NCBI GenBank assembly: GCA_029975295.1
Contig: JARKPK010000022.1
Span: forward strand, 1 to 38,282
Reading direction: 5' to 3'
Source of the DNA: Thermoguttaceae bacterium
GTDB lineage: Bacteria; Planctomycetota; Planctomycetia; Pirellulales; Thermoguttaceae
DNA length: 38,282 bases
In this document: piece after piece, positions 9,183 through 17,521 of the stretch
Position numbering within the stretch: the first letter of the stretch is position 1
Layout of the letters: each line of letters begins with the position of its first letter
The notes under the pieces: model-generated
The model's input: the letters and a program-made list of their open reading frames with translations, nothing else
Told to the model about the DNA's origin: nothing
Databases searched by the model: none
Translations under genes and position numbers: made by a program

Positions 9183-10466
9183 TCAAATCCGCCACGGTTC
9201 GCGCAGTGCCTCCGACCGCAACCGGTTCGCCTCCTCGTCACCGGGGAACTCATTCTTCACCGGATCGTAGGTCAATTTGCGACCGAGAAAACACGCGATG
9301 TTCGCGGCGTGGCAGGCGATGTGCGCATAGCAGGCCACATCGGCGTTCGCCTTGGGCTTGGCGCGCGTCTTTACGCAATCGAGGAACTCTCGGACGTGGA
9401 ATGTGGCCGGATAGCCGCCGATCTCGGCGACCTTGCGCCCGGCCAAAAGCGCCGGCGAGCTCAGAACAAGCTTCCCGCTGTCGCCGGCTTCGACCCACCC
9501 CGTCTCGCCTTCGAATCGGACCGGGCACGAGCCCAGCGGCAGCCAGTCCTTCTCGCGCACGATAAGCTTGACGCCGTTGGCGTAGCGGGCCGTGATGATG
9601 CCGTCCTCGGGCGGGTTGTATTCCACCGGGGCGGTGTGGTCCGCGTCGTTGGCCCATTGGCACAGATCGACGCAATGCGAGCCCCATTCCAAAATGCCGC
9701 CGCCGACCAATCCGCCGCCTTTCTCGAAATGAAAGCCGTTGAGCAACTTCTTGTTGAACGGTCGCCAAGCGGCCGGCCCCAGGTAGAGATCCCAATCGAC
9801 ATCGTCTTTGTCGGGCTCCGGCTCGGCCGGTTCCCAACCGCTTTGGACGGTGGCCATCCCGTTGGGATGCGCATACATCGTATGCAGTTTTCCGAGCTTG
9901 CCGGTACGGGCCAATTGAACGGCGAACTCGAAGTGCGGCAAGTTCCGCCGTTGGGTACCGGCTTGGAACACCCGGGCCGTGCGGCGGAACGCAGCGGCCA
10001 GAGCAAGGCTCTGAGAGATGTTCTTCGTGCACGGCTTTTCGCAATAGACGTCTTTGCCGGCCTCGGCCGCCATAATCGCCGCTGTGGCGTGCCAGTTCGG
10101 CCCCGTAGCGATGAGCACCGCGTCGATGTCCGGTCGGGCCAGCAGCTCGCGAAGGTCGCGATACGTCTTGCATTCGTCGTTGCCGTACTTGGCATCGGCC
10201 ATCTTCTTGACGGCTTCGCGCCGCGCCTTCTTCACCTCGGCCACGGCGACGAAACGAACGTCCGGTTCATTCAAAAAGCAATTCAGCACATACGCGCCAC
10301 GGTTGCCGATGCCGATCGCTCCCAGCGTAATGCGATCGCTCGGGGCAACCGCGCCGTCCTTGCCCAGGGCCGAAGCCGGCACAAGCTGCGGCGCCGCAAC
10401 AGCCCCGGCCGCGCCGGCGGTCCATCGGAGAAACTTCCTTCGCGACACATAACTTCCAACGCCCAT
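9183..10466 (-). CDS. Tat-exported Gfo/Idh/MocA family oxidoreductase
   Basis: NAD(P)-dependent oxidoreductase family that acts on sugars or cyclitols. The 427-residue product starts with a twin-arginine signal, SRRKFLRWTAGAAGAVAAP (residues 8-26), so it is probably exported folded with its cofactor. The Rossmann fingerprint GAIGIGNRGAYV follows at about 48-59, and the family's EKPCTKN motif (catalytic-Lys region) is at about 144. A C-terminal alpha/beta domain carries GGGLVGGGILEWGSHCVDLCQW. AGGAG lies about 8 bases before the ATG. It leads a probable two-gene unit with the HEAT protein. Its leader shares CTGATTCTyGATAGG with that of the aldolase gene at 11112-12008, which hints at common origin or control. 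The actual substrate is unknown. Confidence 0.92.
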   Translation of the reverse strand: MGVGSYVSRRKFLRWTAGAAGAVAAPQLVPASALGKDGAVAPSDRITLGAIGIGNRGAYVLNCFLNEPDVRFVAVAEVKKARREAVKKMADAKYGNDECKTYRDLRELLARPDIDAVLIATGPNWHATAAIMAAEAGKDVYCEKPCTKNISQSLALAAAFRRTARVFQAGTQRRNLPHFEFAVQLARTGKLGKLHTMYAHPNGMATVQSGWEPAEPEPDKDDVDWDLYLGPAAWRPFNKKLLNGFHFEKGGGLVGGGILEWGSHCVDLCQWANDADHTAPVEYNPPEDGIITARYANGVKLIVREKDWLPLGSCPVRFEGETGWVEAGDSGKLVLSSPALLAGRKVAEIGGYPATFHVREFLDCVKTRAKPKANADVACYAHIACHAANIACFLGRKLTYDPVKNEFPGDEEANRLRSEALREPWRI

Positions 10467-11111
10467 GTCAGCATCTCCTATCGAGAATCAGAACAACAAC
10501 GCCTTTGAGTGGAATAACGCGGAGTTCGCCGATCCCGACGCGCATGTGCATGTACCTTTACACGGCCGATCAGATTCGCCTCCGCAACGCCCAGAATACT
10601 TCCGCGCAGCGCAATACACAATCGTCAACTTGCCGACGGCCTGCACGCACGGGAATGTGCCCAACGGCGACAGACCGATGACAACAACCCGAGAATCTCC
10701 GGCTGGCGAAACGCTCGCGACTGAGCGGACTCAACCAACACAGAATCTCGCAAAGCTGCGAGCGCACCGCAAGCGGCAGCCCTGCATGCGCGTCCATTCG
10801 ATCAGACTGAAGAAAGACGCCCGACACATGGCCGACGAACAGCCGCCGCAGGCCACCGCCAAAAAGCCGGGAAGTCGGCCAGTTCGAGGAAAGCGACCCG
10901 CAGCCGAGCAAATCGGCCAGAATCGCCGCATAAAGCGACCCGGCCGCCCTCCGCCGCCCCCCAATCCTTTTCGGGCGTTTCTGCGCGCTGCCTCATACGG
11001 CTATTGATTCGGAGAGACGATTGCAACACAGAAAGAACTTCGCCGCGCCAGGCCCAGGCGGCCCTGTTAGGAGAAGGCCGCCACCTACCTGTGCCGCCGG
11101 CGCCTCACGGC
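10467..11111. other. Gap between the oxidoreductase gene and the BMC operon end
   Basis: About 645 bases. Open frames exist on both strands (plus 10465-11007, minus 10570-10911), but neither shows a family resemblance, ribosome-binding site or sensible composition. The region contains a G+C hairpin at 11057-11082 just past the aldolase stop. I see nothing else in it. Confidence 0.45.
11057..11082 (-). terminator. Hairpin downstream of the BMC operon
   Basis: GGCGGCC and GGCCGCC form a perfect 7-bp stem with a 12-base loop, 30 bases after the aldolase stop. No T-run follows on the minus strand, so it is not a classical intrinsic terminator; it may mark or protect the transcript end. Confidence 0.3.
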
Positions 11112-12008
11112 TCACACCACATCAACGCCGCCGCGATTCAGCGCTTCGATAACGCGCGACGTGATCGACTCGATCAAAAACTCCGCTTCGTCGCGTCCAA
11201 CCGCCGGCACAGGGCCGACGGGAGGCTCGGCGCCGGTTGCGCCGTCGCTTCCCTTGGCCGACGACGGCGGCACAAAGGCGTGGGGCGCAACTCCCGACTC
11301 CTTCCAACTCGCCCGAAACACATCATTCGCGCAGATGTCGCAATTCTTAATCTCAGTCCGCGGATCGGCGAAACCCCATTTGGTTTTCAGATCGAGCAGG
11401 GCGCGGGCTTCGGGCTCGGTGAAGTAGTTCACTCGCCCGAGGCTTCGCGAAAGCATGAGAATGCGGCAGTAGGCGTCGAGGACCTCGGTCCACCAGTATG
11501 CCCGCTCCACATTCTCGCCAAAGCTCACCGTACCGTGATTGGCCAGAATGATCACGTTCGTCTTGTGGACGAACGGGAGAATCGTGTCGGCAAACTCCTG
11601 CCCGCCCGGAATCGCGTACTTGGTTATCGGAACGTCGCCGAGGAAGATTTCCACCTCGGGCAGAACGCATTGCGGAACCGGCTCTCGGGCAATCCCGAAC
11701 GCTGTGGCATGCGGCGGATGGCAATGAACCACGGCCTTGATTTCGGGCCGCGCCTTCATGATCGCCAAGTGCAGCATGATTTCGCTGGTGCGCTTGCGAC
11801 GGCCCGATATCTGCTTGCCTTCCATATCGACAATGCACAAGTCCTCGGGCTTCATGAAGCCCTTGGAAATCATCGTCGGCGTGCAGAGCACTTCCTTTTC
11901 GCTAATGCGGTAACTGATGTTGCCGTCGTTGGCCGCGGCAAATCCCTTTTGATAGATCCGCCTGCCGATGTCGCAGATCTCTTGTTTGAGCTGATGAATG
12001 TTTCGCAT
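11112..12008 (-). CDS. BMC-associated class II aldolase (fuculose/rhamnulose-1-phosphate aldolase type) with C-terminal encapsulation peptide
   Basis: Cleaves L-fuculose- or L-rhamnulose-1-phosphate to DHAP and L-lactaldehyde inside the compartment. The product is 298 residues. Zinc and catalytic residues of the AraD/FucA fold are visible: E76 in TSEIMLH, H95 and H97 in VHCHPPHATAFG, and H158 in LANHGTVSFG. Ordinary FucA enzymes end near residue 215-235. Here a Pro/Gly/Ala/Ser linker (about 240-270) and a predicted amphipathic helix DEAEFLIESITSRVIEAL (273-290) follow, as known for planctomycete BMC aldolases. AGGGA lies 7 bases before the ATG. It is the last gene of the BMC series, 253 bases after the BMC-P gene. 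Which sugar phosphate it prefers cannot be told. Confidence 0.92.
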   Translation of the reverse strand: MRNIHQLKQEICDIGRRIYQKGFAAANDGNISYRISEKEVLCTPTMISKGFMKPEDLCIVDMEGKQISGRRKRTSEIMLHLAIMKARPEIKAVVHCHPPHATAFGIAREPVPQCVLPEVEIFLGDVPITKYAIPGGQEFADTILPFVHKTNVIILANHGTVSFGENVERAYWWTEVLDAYCRILMLSRSLGRVNYFTEPEARALLDLKTKWGFADPRTEIKNCDICANDVFRASWKESGVAPHAFVPPSSAKGSDGATGAEPPVGPVPAVGRDEAEFLIESITSRVIEALNRGGVDVV

Positions 12009-12261
12009 GTCCGTTCCCTATCAAGAATCAGTCCACGTCGTAGCGAATGCGGCCGCAAAGCAAAATCAAACGGCCCAAACGCGAATTCCACGCAATCGGT
12101 CAGCAGCCGGTTCAACCGCCGAATCGAACACTGTTCACTCCCGGGAGAGGAATCCTGTTGCGTCGGTCAGCCTTCCGCTGTCGCCAAACGCCGAAATATC
12201 GGTCTAGCCCACCCGCGAGCATCGCGATCGCGATTTCGCTTTCTCCGCGATCTTCCGCTAG

Positions 12262-12573
12262 TCAATCAAGCGCGCCGCCCAGGTCGCTGGGCAGCCGAAC
12301 GTGAAGGTTGTCGAGGATCGCGGCGTTGTACACATCGACCGGCTTTACATCCGGATAAAACGGCATGGCCGCTTCGCGCCCCTCGCTCAGCGCAATCAGG
12401 CAACCGGCGCCCGCGCCGAGTTCATCATACACAACCACTTCCTCCAACGGCTCGTCGCTGCGTTTCAGCAGGTTGTCCCAACTGAGCGGCACGGCCAATT
12501 TGTATTGCGCCCCCAGCATGCTCGAATGCGAATGGCTGAGCGTTACGGCGCCAATCACTTCAGCGATTCGCAT
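12262..12573 (-). CDS. BMC-P shell protein (EutN/CcmL family), divergent copy
   Basis: Pentameric vertex protein of the compartment shell, 103 residues. The EutN/CcmL pattern is visible: start MRIAEVIGAVTLS, a central conserved VYDELGAGAGCLIALSEG (family VDxVGAGxGE), and the end PVDVYNAAILDNL. It is the most diverged of the three copies here: the usual VVATxK segment reads TLSHSHSSM, and the strand before the GAG motif is unusual. A strong GAGGAG site lies about 7 bases before the ATG. It starts 34 bases after the stop of the tagged protein gene at 12608. Two further BMC-P genes are at 13608 and 15475. Three distinct copies are typical of PVM-type loci. Confidence 0.92.
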   Translation of the reverse strand: MRIAEVIGAVTLSHSHSSMLGAQYKLAVPLSWDNLLKRSDEPLEEVVVYDELGAGAGCLIALSEGREAAMPFYPDVKPVDVYNAAILDNLHVRLPSDLGGALD

Positions 12574-12607
12574 GAGCGTTCTCCTCGAATCCTTCCCAAA
12601 CCGCCGA

Positions 12608-13456
12608 CTAGTTCAAACGCGAACCAAAAGCTCGCGGACATTTCCGTCGCCCAATCACCGCTGCCTCTCGCAGCAAGCGGCGCGCTCCGAACAATCCGAC
12701 CGCATCGGGGTCGATAACAACGACATTGGCCCCGACCATCGACATCGCCGATTTCAACTCGGCCGGGTCGCGCGCCGCGACGGCTCGCACCTGCGGAATG
12801 CGGTTTGCCAGGCAAATCGCGGCCGCTGCATAGCGAGTCATCACCACCGCCAACGCCTGCTTGTCGAGCACCGCCCGAGCGGCCGCATCGCAGGCCTCGA
12901 TCACACACTCGCTAGCTGCGACGGAGATCGAAGCTCCTTCGATCCGGAGCGACTGAACCGCCCGTTCATCAAAGCAACCTTGGTGTATCACCAACTGCAC
13001 TGCCAAGTGGGCCGCTGATTCCGGCGCAACGCCGGCATCCTGCTTCGCGCCCGAGACATAGCGCAAGGCAATCCGCCGTCGCTGCAACTCGTCGCGCACG
13101 GCAGGTGTAACCACTGCGCCCGCAGCGACGCTGACGCAGCGGACACGGTCGAGACGATCGACCAAATCCGCCAAAGCAACCACTTTGCCTGGAACGTGAA
13201 GCTGGTCGCTCCAACGATCGGCGTCCGTTCCCGACGGCGCAGCGGGCGATTCCAGGCTGTTGCGTTTGCCGTCCACTGCGCAGGGGCCGTTTTCCGCTGC
13301 ACTTGCCGATCCCGAAACGATCGCTGCGTTGCATTTCGCTGCCGGGCCGGGCGCCGCTTGCACGGCAGGCGAGCCCTCCGAAGGCGCGGCATCGCCGCTG
13401 GCCCCGGCGAGCCGGGACATCACTTCGCGAACGATTCGTTCGACCAACTCGTTCAT
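12608..13456 (-). CDS. Uncharacterised BMC protein with N-terminal encapsulation peptide and a RpiB-like C-terminal part
   Basis: The product is 282 residues from the ATG at 13456. A TTG at 13504 is an alternative start, but the ATG puts the helix at the N-terminus as in other cargo. Residues 2-17 (NELVERIVREVMSRLA) form an amphipathic helix like those of PduL and the dehydrogenase. A low-complexity Ala/Gly/Ser/Pro linker follows (about 19-75). The next part has AVVTPAVRDELQRRRIALRY, a motif seen in several BMC enzymes. The C-terminal part, ALAVVMTRYAAAAICLANR followed by VRAVAARDPAELKSA, can be aligned by eye with the GxGISIAANK...IRA region of RpiB/LacA isomerases. The active-site Cys and CGTG loop are absent (MTRY instead). 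A degenerate isomerase or a non-enzymatic scaffold is inference. It is encoded inside the BMC operon between two BMC-P genes. Confidence 0.82.
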   Translation of the reverse strand: MNELVERIVREVMSRLAGASGDAAPSEGSPAVQAAPGPAAKCNAAIVSGSASAAENGPCAVDGKRNSLESPAAPSGTDADRWSDQLHVPGKVVALADLVDRLDRVRCVSVAAGAVVTPAVRDELQRRRIALRYVSGAKQDAGVAPESAAHLAVQLVIHQGCFDERAVQSLRIEGASISVAASECVIEACDAAARAVLDKQALAVVMTRYAAAAICLANRIPQVRAVAARDPAELKSAMSMVGANVVVIDPDAVGLFGARRLLREAAVIGRRKCPRAFGSRLN

Positions 13457-13607
13457 CGGCCCGAAAAAGGACTTGTTTTTCTGACAACTATCTCGCTTCG
13501 GCAAGCCGATGCGACTCGACTACGACTATGCTGTCGGCAGAAGGCGGCTGTTTTCCGCCGACCTTATTGCGTTTGTCCTTCGCATCCGAAGAACCATCAG
13601 GTTGACT

Positions 13608-13871
13608 TCATCGGGAATCGGGTATCGCCAGCACCGACCAGCGCACCGGCGAGGTGTTGTCGTGCATCAGATCTCGGGCCCCGATGCCGTCGCTGGTGAC
13701 GATCACCTTTTCATCCCAGCCGGCGCCGAGCGTATCGACGACCAAGATCGGGTCGCCCTCCACCGTCTGCCCGTCGGCCTGCAACGCCATGACCAACAGC
13801 AATTTGGCGCCCGTCATCGAGCGATGCTTCACCGTTGCCGTGGCACTGCCGACGACCCGACCGTAGTACAT
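13608..13871 (-). CDS. BMC-P shell protein (EutN/CcmL family)
   Basis: Pentameric vertex protein of 87 residues, close to the minimal length of the family. It begins MYYGRVVGSATATVKHRSM, continues TGAKLLLVMAL and has the central VVDTLGAGWDEKVIVTSDG (family VDxxGAGxGExVLxxxG). It ends SPVRWSVLAIPD. The usual SSAR segment is IGARDL. GGGAG lies about 9 bases before the ATG. It starts 25 bases after the stop of the aldehyde dehydrogenase, so the two are certainly co-transcribed. Confidence 0.94.
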   Translation of the reverse strand: MYYGRVVGSATATVKHRSMTGAKLLLVMALQADGQTVEGDPILVVDTLGAGWDEKVIVTSDGIGARDLMHDNTSPVRWSVLAIPDSR

Positions 13872-13896
13872 GGATCAGCTCCCAGCTCGCCGACGA

Positions 13897-15327
13897 CTAC
13901 TTTCCGAGGATCCGCAAACTGTCGATCATCGAACAACGCCGCTCGCGGGTAAAGGTAAGGGGAGTGGTTACACCCTCACCGGTCGGACCCGCGATTGAGA
14001 ACGACAGGTAGCCCTCGCCGCCCAACCCCAGGCCGGCCATGCTCGGCCCGTTCTTGACGAACAAGGTCGTATCCATCACCTTGCCCATCTTGGTCATGTT
14101 GGCGACGTCGTGGGAATGAATGATCGCCGTATGACGAAAACCGTGTTCGCTTTCTCGCGCGCGTTCAATCGCTTCATCGACATCGCGGCAGCGCACGAAC
14201 GGCAAGAAGGGCATCATTTGCTCCACGCCAACGAACGGGTTCCTCACATCGGTTTCGCCGAAGACCAACTCCGTCTTCGCGTCGATCTTCTTGCCCGCGG
14301 CCCGGGCCAGAACGGCAGCGTCTTGACCGATGAATTCCTTGACGGGCACGTCGTGTTTGTGTTCGCCCTCGCCCACCGTGGTGATTGCCGCCCGAGTCAA
14401 ACCGGCCACCTCTTGGGCGTCTAGCCGGACGGCTCCGGCGCGTTCCATCGCCGCCATCATCGTGTCAAACACCTTCTCGACGACAAAGACCTGCTTCTCC
14501 GCGATGCAGAGAAGATTGTTGTCGTACGCCGCGCCCTGAATGATGCATCGGGCGGCTCGATCCAGGTCGGCCGTGGCATCGACAACCACTGGAGGATTGC
14601 CCGGCCCGGCGACAATCGCCCGCTTCGACTGCTGCATGGCCGCCCGGGCGACGGCCGGGCCGCCGGTCACGCACAAGAGATTGATGTCTCGGTGTTTGAA
14701 CAGCGCGTTGGCCGACTCCAGGGTCGGCTCGGTGATCAGGCAAATCAGGTTGTCAATCCCCAGATCGCGGTAGATCGCCTCGTTGTAGCGTTTCACCCCT
14801 GCTGCGGCCACTTTCTTGCCGCTCGGATGCGGGTTGACCACCAAGGTGTTGCCGGCGGCAATCATGCTGACGGCGTTGCCCGTGATTGTCGGCAGCGAAT
14901 GGGTGACCGGCGTCACGGCGCCGATCACTCCGAAGGGGGCGTGCTCGATCACCGCCAACCCGTGATCGCCGCTGAAAACTTCGGCCTTGAGGAATTCGAC
15001 TCCCGGCGAGCGTTCGCCGAGCGTCTTGAGCTTCTCGATCTTGTGTTCCAGCCGGCCGATCCGCGTTTCTTCCATTTCCATGGTGCCGAGTTCGACGCAA
15101 TCGGCGATCGCGATTCGGCGGATGTGGTCGATAATCCTGCGTCTGTCGGCCAGGGTCATCCGCGACAACTGCTCGAATGCGTCGCGGGCGGCCGCCACGG
15201 CCTCGTTGACATCGGTGAACAGCCCGAACCTTCCCTGATAGGAGCTGGCGGCCGCATGAGCTCGCCCGTTGAGCCGCGACAACACCTCTTCGACCACGCT
15301 ACGGACCAATGATTCGCTGACTTGCAT
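13897..15327 (-). CDS. CoA-acylating aldehyde dehydrogenase of the BMC (PduP-like; probably lactaldehyde to lactyl-CoA)
   Basis: Oxidises an aldehyde to its CoA thioester with NAD+. The product is 476 residues. Residues 3-20 (VSESLVRSVVEEVLSRLN) are an N-terminal encapsulation helix, followed by a short Ala-rich linker. The dehydrogenase domain has the coenzyme region VIGAVTPVTHSLPTITGN (about 134-151), VTGGPAVARAAM (about 220-231), and catalytic C274 in YDNNLLCIAEKQV, the PduP/EutE signature. In this context the substrate is most likely lactaldehyde released by the aldolase. It differs from PduP by Leu before the active Cys (NNLLC rather than NNLPC). A 147-base gap separates it from the BMC-P gene upstream, so an internal promoter is possible. 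Confidence 0.94.
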   Translation of the reverse strand: MQVSESLVRSVVEEVLSRLNGRAHAAASSYQGRFGLFTDVNEAVAAARDAFEQLSRMTLADRRRIIDHIRRIAIADCVELGTMEMEETRIGRLEHKIEKLKTLGERSPGVEFLKAEVFSGDHGLAVIEHAPFGVIGAVTPVTHSLPTITGNAVSMIAAGNTLVVNPHPSGKKVAAAGVKRYNEAIYRDLGIDNLICLITEPTLESANALFKHRDINLLCVTGGPAVARAAMQQSKRAIVAGPGNPPVVVDATADLDRAARCIIQGAAYDNNLLCIAEKQVFVVEKVFDTMMAAMERAGAVRLDAQEVAGLTRAAITTVGEGEHKHDVPVKEFIGQDAAVLARAAGKKIDAKTELVFGETDVRNPFVGVEQMMPFLPFVRCRDVDEAIERARESEHGFRHTAIIHSHDVANMTKMGKVMDTTLFVKNGPSMAGLGLGGEGYLSFSIAGPTGEGVTTPLTFTRERRCSMIDSLRILGK

Positions 15328-15474
15328 GGTTCGGAAACCTATCTGATTCCAATTCCCGATTGAAAGGCGATCGGCATCGCGCCCAATCTACGTGAAAGCC
15401 CGACGGCCATCGCTGAATGCACCACTGACAAACCGTAATCCCCAGACCGACCGGCGCGGCACGGCCGTCGCCGT

Positions 15475-15789
15475 TCACTGCGATTCCTTCTGATAGACTC
15501 GTTTCGCCCCGACAGCCACCGAATCGATGATGCCGATAATCACCGTGTCGACCGGCAGCGATTTCGTTTCGGGCGTCAGCCGCGCGCTGGAGCCCTGTGT
15601 GATGACGACCAATTCGCCCTCGCCGGCGCCGACCGTATCGACTGCCACCATCGACCGCCCCGTGGTCACCAGCCGATCGCGGCTTTGCGGATCCACTCGG
15701 TAAGGCTCGACGACGAGGAGTTTATGGCCCTTCATCGCCTCCACCTTCTGCGTGGCCACCATCGAACCGGTTACCTTGGCAATCAACAT
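15475..15789 (-). CDS. BMC-P shell protein (EutN/CcmL family)
   Basis: Pentameric vertex protein of 104 residues and the most canonical of the three copies: MLIAKVTGSMVATQKVEAM, then GHKLLVVEPY, VAVDTVGAGEGELVVITQGS and SARLTPETKSLPVDTVIIG, matching the family consensus nearly throughout. A Lys/Gln-rich tail follows. The ATG lies 3 bases after the stop of the kinase gene, and its ribosome-binding AAAGGG is inside the last kinase codons, so translation is probably coupled. Confidence 0.95.
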   Translation of the reverse strand: MLIAKVTGSMVATQKVEAMKGHKLLVVEPYRVDPQSRDRLVTTGRSMVAVDTVGAGEGELVVITQGSSARLTPETKSLPVDTVIIGIIDSVAVGAKRVYQKESQ

Positions 15790-15792
15790 CTC

Positions 15793-16977
15793 TTAGCCCT
15801 TTAGCAACGTGGCGGCCTGTTGCGCGACGACCCACTCCTCATTCGTCGGCATCACCCAAATCTGAACGCGGCTTTGCGGGCAGTCGATTCGGACCTCGCC
15901 GCGCGCCGCGCCGTTGGCAACCGCATCGAGCGCGATGCCCAACTCCTCGAGCCCGCGCAGCACCGCCGCCCGAATAGTCGGGCTGTTCTCGCCGATGCCC
16001 CCGGTGAACACGATCGCGTCGGCTCCGCCCAATTCCACCAAGTACGCGCCCAAGTATCGTCGCACATCGGCGGCATAAACATCGAGCGCAAGCTGCGCGC
16101 GGGCATTGCCGGCGGCGGCTGCTTTTTCGATGTCGCGCAAGTCGCCGCTCACTCCGCTTAGGCCGAGCAACCCGCTTTCCGTCGCCAAACACCGCAGCAG
16201 CTCTTCGAGCGACTTGCCCGTCCGTCGCATCAGCAAGGGCAGCGTGAACGGATCGAAATCGCCGCAGCGGTTGTTCTGCGGCAATCCCGTCTGAGCGCTG
16301 AAGCCCATGCTCGCGGCTTGGCTCTCTCCATTGCGAATCGCGCACAACGAGCTAGAGCCCCCCAGGTGACACGAGATCAAGCGCAAGTCGGTCCTGCCGG
16401 TCAACTCCGCCGTGCGGGTGGCGATGTAGCGATGGCTCGCTCCATGGAACCCCCAGCGGCGCACGAGCAACTCATCGGCCCATTGGTAGGGCACGGCGTA
16501 GTAACGGTTGGCCGGCGGAATGGTGCGATGGAAGTCGGTCTCGAACGCAGCGACCAGCGGTATCTCGGGCAGCTTCTCGTGCAACAAACGCATGGCGGCA
16601 AGATAGGGCGGATTGTGCGCCGGAGCGACATCAATCATCTCGTCCATGCAGGCCAACACGTCATCAGTCACCAACTGCACTCCCGACACCCGCCCGCCAT
16701 GCACGGCTTTGAAGGCAATGGCCGCCACGTCGCGAGCGTCGCGCAAACATCCCGACTGGGGATCGGTCAGTTGCGCCAAACACAGCCGCACGGCCGCAGC
16801 ATGGTCGGGAGCAGAAACCGTCTCGTCCCGCCGGCGTCCGCCGATCTCGGTGAACGCTCGACTCTCCGCATCGCCAATTCGCTCGACTCCGCCGCGGGCC
16901 AACTGCTCGCGGCTCGCCATGTCGAACAGGCGATACTTGAAACTCGTTGAACCGAGGTTGGCCACCAGGATTTTCAT
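15793..16977 (-). CDS. ackA: Acetate/propionate-kinase-family enzyme (probably forms ATP from lactyl-phosphate)
   Basis: Transfers phosphate from an acyl-phosphate to ADP. The product is 394 residues, the usual length (E. coli 400). ASKHA-fold motifs are visible: [19 protein letters not shown] (1-19), [37 protein letters not shown], the Arg of [19 protein letters not shown] and the C-terminal PTNEEWVVA with the conserved Glu. The N-terminus reads NLGSTS where acetate kinases usually have NxGSSS. No helix extension is present at either end, so unlike its neighbours it lacks an evident encapsulation signal and may act in the cytoplasm. It lies between BMC-H and BMC-P genes and would complete the PduL step. 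Substrate preference (lactyl, acetyl or propionyl phosphate) is inference. Confidence 0.93.
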   Translation of the reverse strand: MKILVANLGSTSFKYRLFDMASREQLARGGVERIGDAESRAFTEIGGRRRDETVSAPDHAAAVRLCLAQLTDPQSGCLRDARDVAAIAFKAVHGGRVSGVQLVTDDVLACMDEMIDVAPAHNPPYLAAMRLLHEKLPEIPLVAAFETDFHRTIPPANRYYAVPYQWADELLVRRWGFHGASHRYIATRTAELTGRTDLRLISCHLGGSSSLCAIRNGESQAASMGFSAQTGLPQNNRCGDFDPFTLPLLMRRTGKSLEELLRCLATESGLLGLSGVSGDLRDIEKAAAAGNARAQLALDVYAADVRRYLGAYLVELGGADAIVFTGGIGENSPTIRAAVLRGLEELGIALDAVANGAARGEVRIDCPQSRVQIWVMPTNEEWVVAQQAATLLKG

Positions 16978-17008
16978 GGCTCCATCCGATCCTTCGACGT
17001 GTTGCGGG

Positions 17009-17278
17009 CTATTCCAAATACGCCGCGATCACCCCTTCGGCCGGCCGCGGAATGATGTGGCTGGCCACCAGTTCGCCGACCGCCGAAGCGGCATTGGCGC
17101 CGGCCTCGACAGCCGCCCGCACGCTTCCCACGTCGCCGCGAACCACGGTGGTCACCAAACCGCCGCCGATTTGAATGCGCTTCACAATTGCCACGTTGGC
17201 GGCTTTGGCCATCGCATCGGTCGCTTCCACCAGCGCCACCAAGCCCTTCGTTTCAACCAAACCCAAAGCGTCTTGCAT
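17009..17278 (-). CDS. BMC-H shell protein (hexamer)
   Basis: Hexameric facet protein of 89 residues. It shows the complete Pfam BMC fold: [20 protein letters not shown] (4-23), [33 protein letters not shown] and the end [17 protein letters not shown]. The pore loop reads QIGGG. GAGAG lies about 8 bases before the ATG. It is separated by 31 bases from the kinase gene downstream and by 243 bases from the second BMC-H gene upstream. Confidence 0.96.
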   Translation of the reverse strand: MQDALGLVETKGLVALVEATDAMAKAANVAIVKRIQIGGGLVTTVVRGDVGSVRAAVEAGANAASAVGELVASHIIPRPAEGVIAAYLE

Positions 17279-17521
17279 GATCGTAACTCTCTGCTGACAG
17301 GATGGATCGAATCTGTTTGTCGTTACATGGTGAAAGTCGGACGGCCCGATTCACCACTGCGTTGCCCGAAAGCTGTTCGGCCCTCGGGATGCATCTTTTC
17401 TCGTCTCGATTCCGAGGCGGCCGCCGACAAGGGCTCTCGCCCGGCCGGCCTCGCGTGCCGGGGCCTGCCAATGGGAAACCGCGCCGGCATGTTGCCTCTC
17501 CGCCGACTGCGGCGTCGCCCA

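Noticed and set aside
10465-11007. Basic, Pro-rich plus-strand frame in the gap before the BMC genes
   Set aside because: Start overlaps the oxidoreductase start, no ribosome-binding site, and composition looks like random GC-rich translation.
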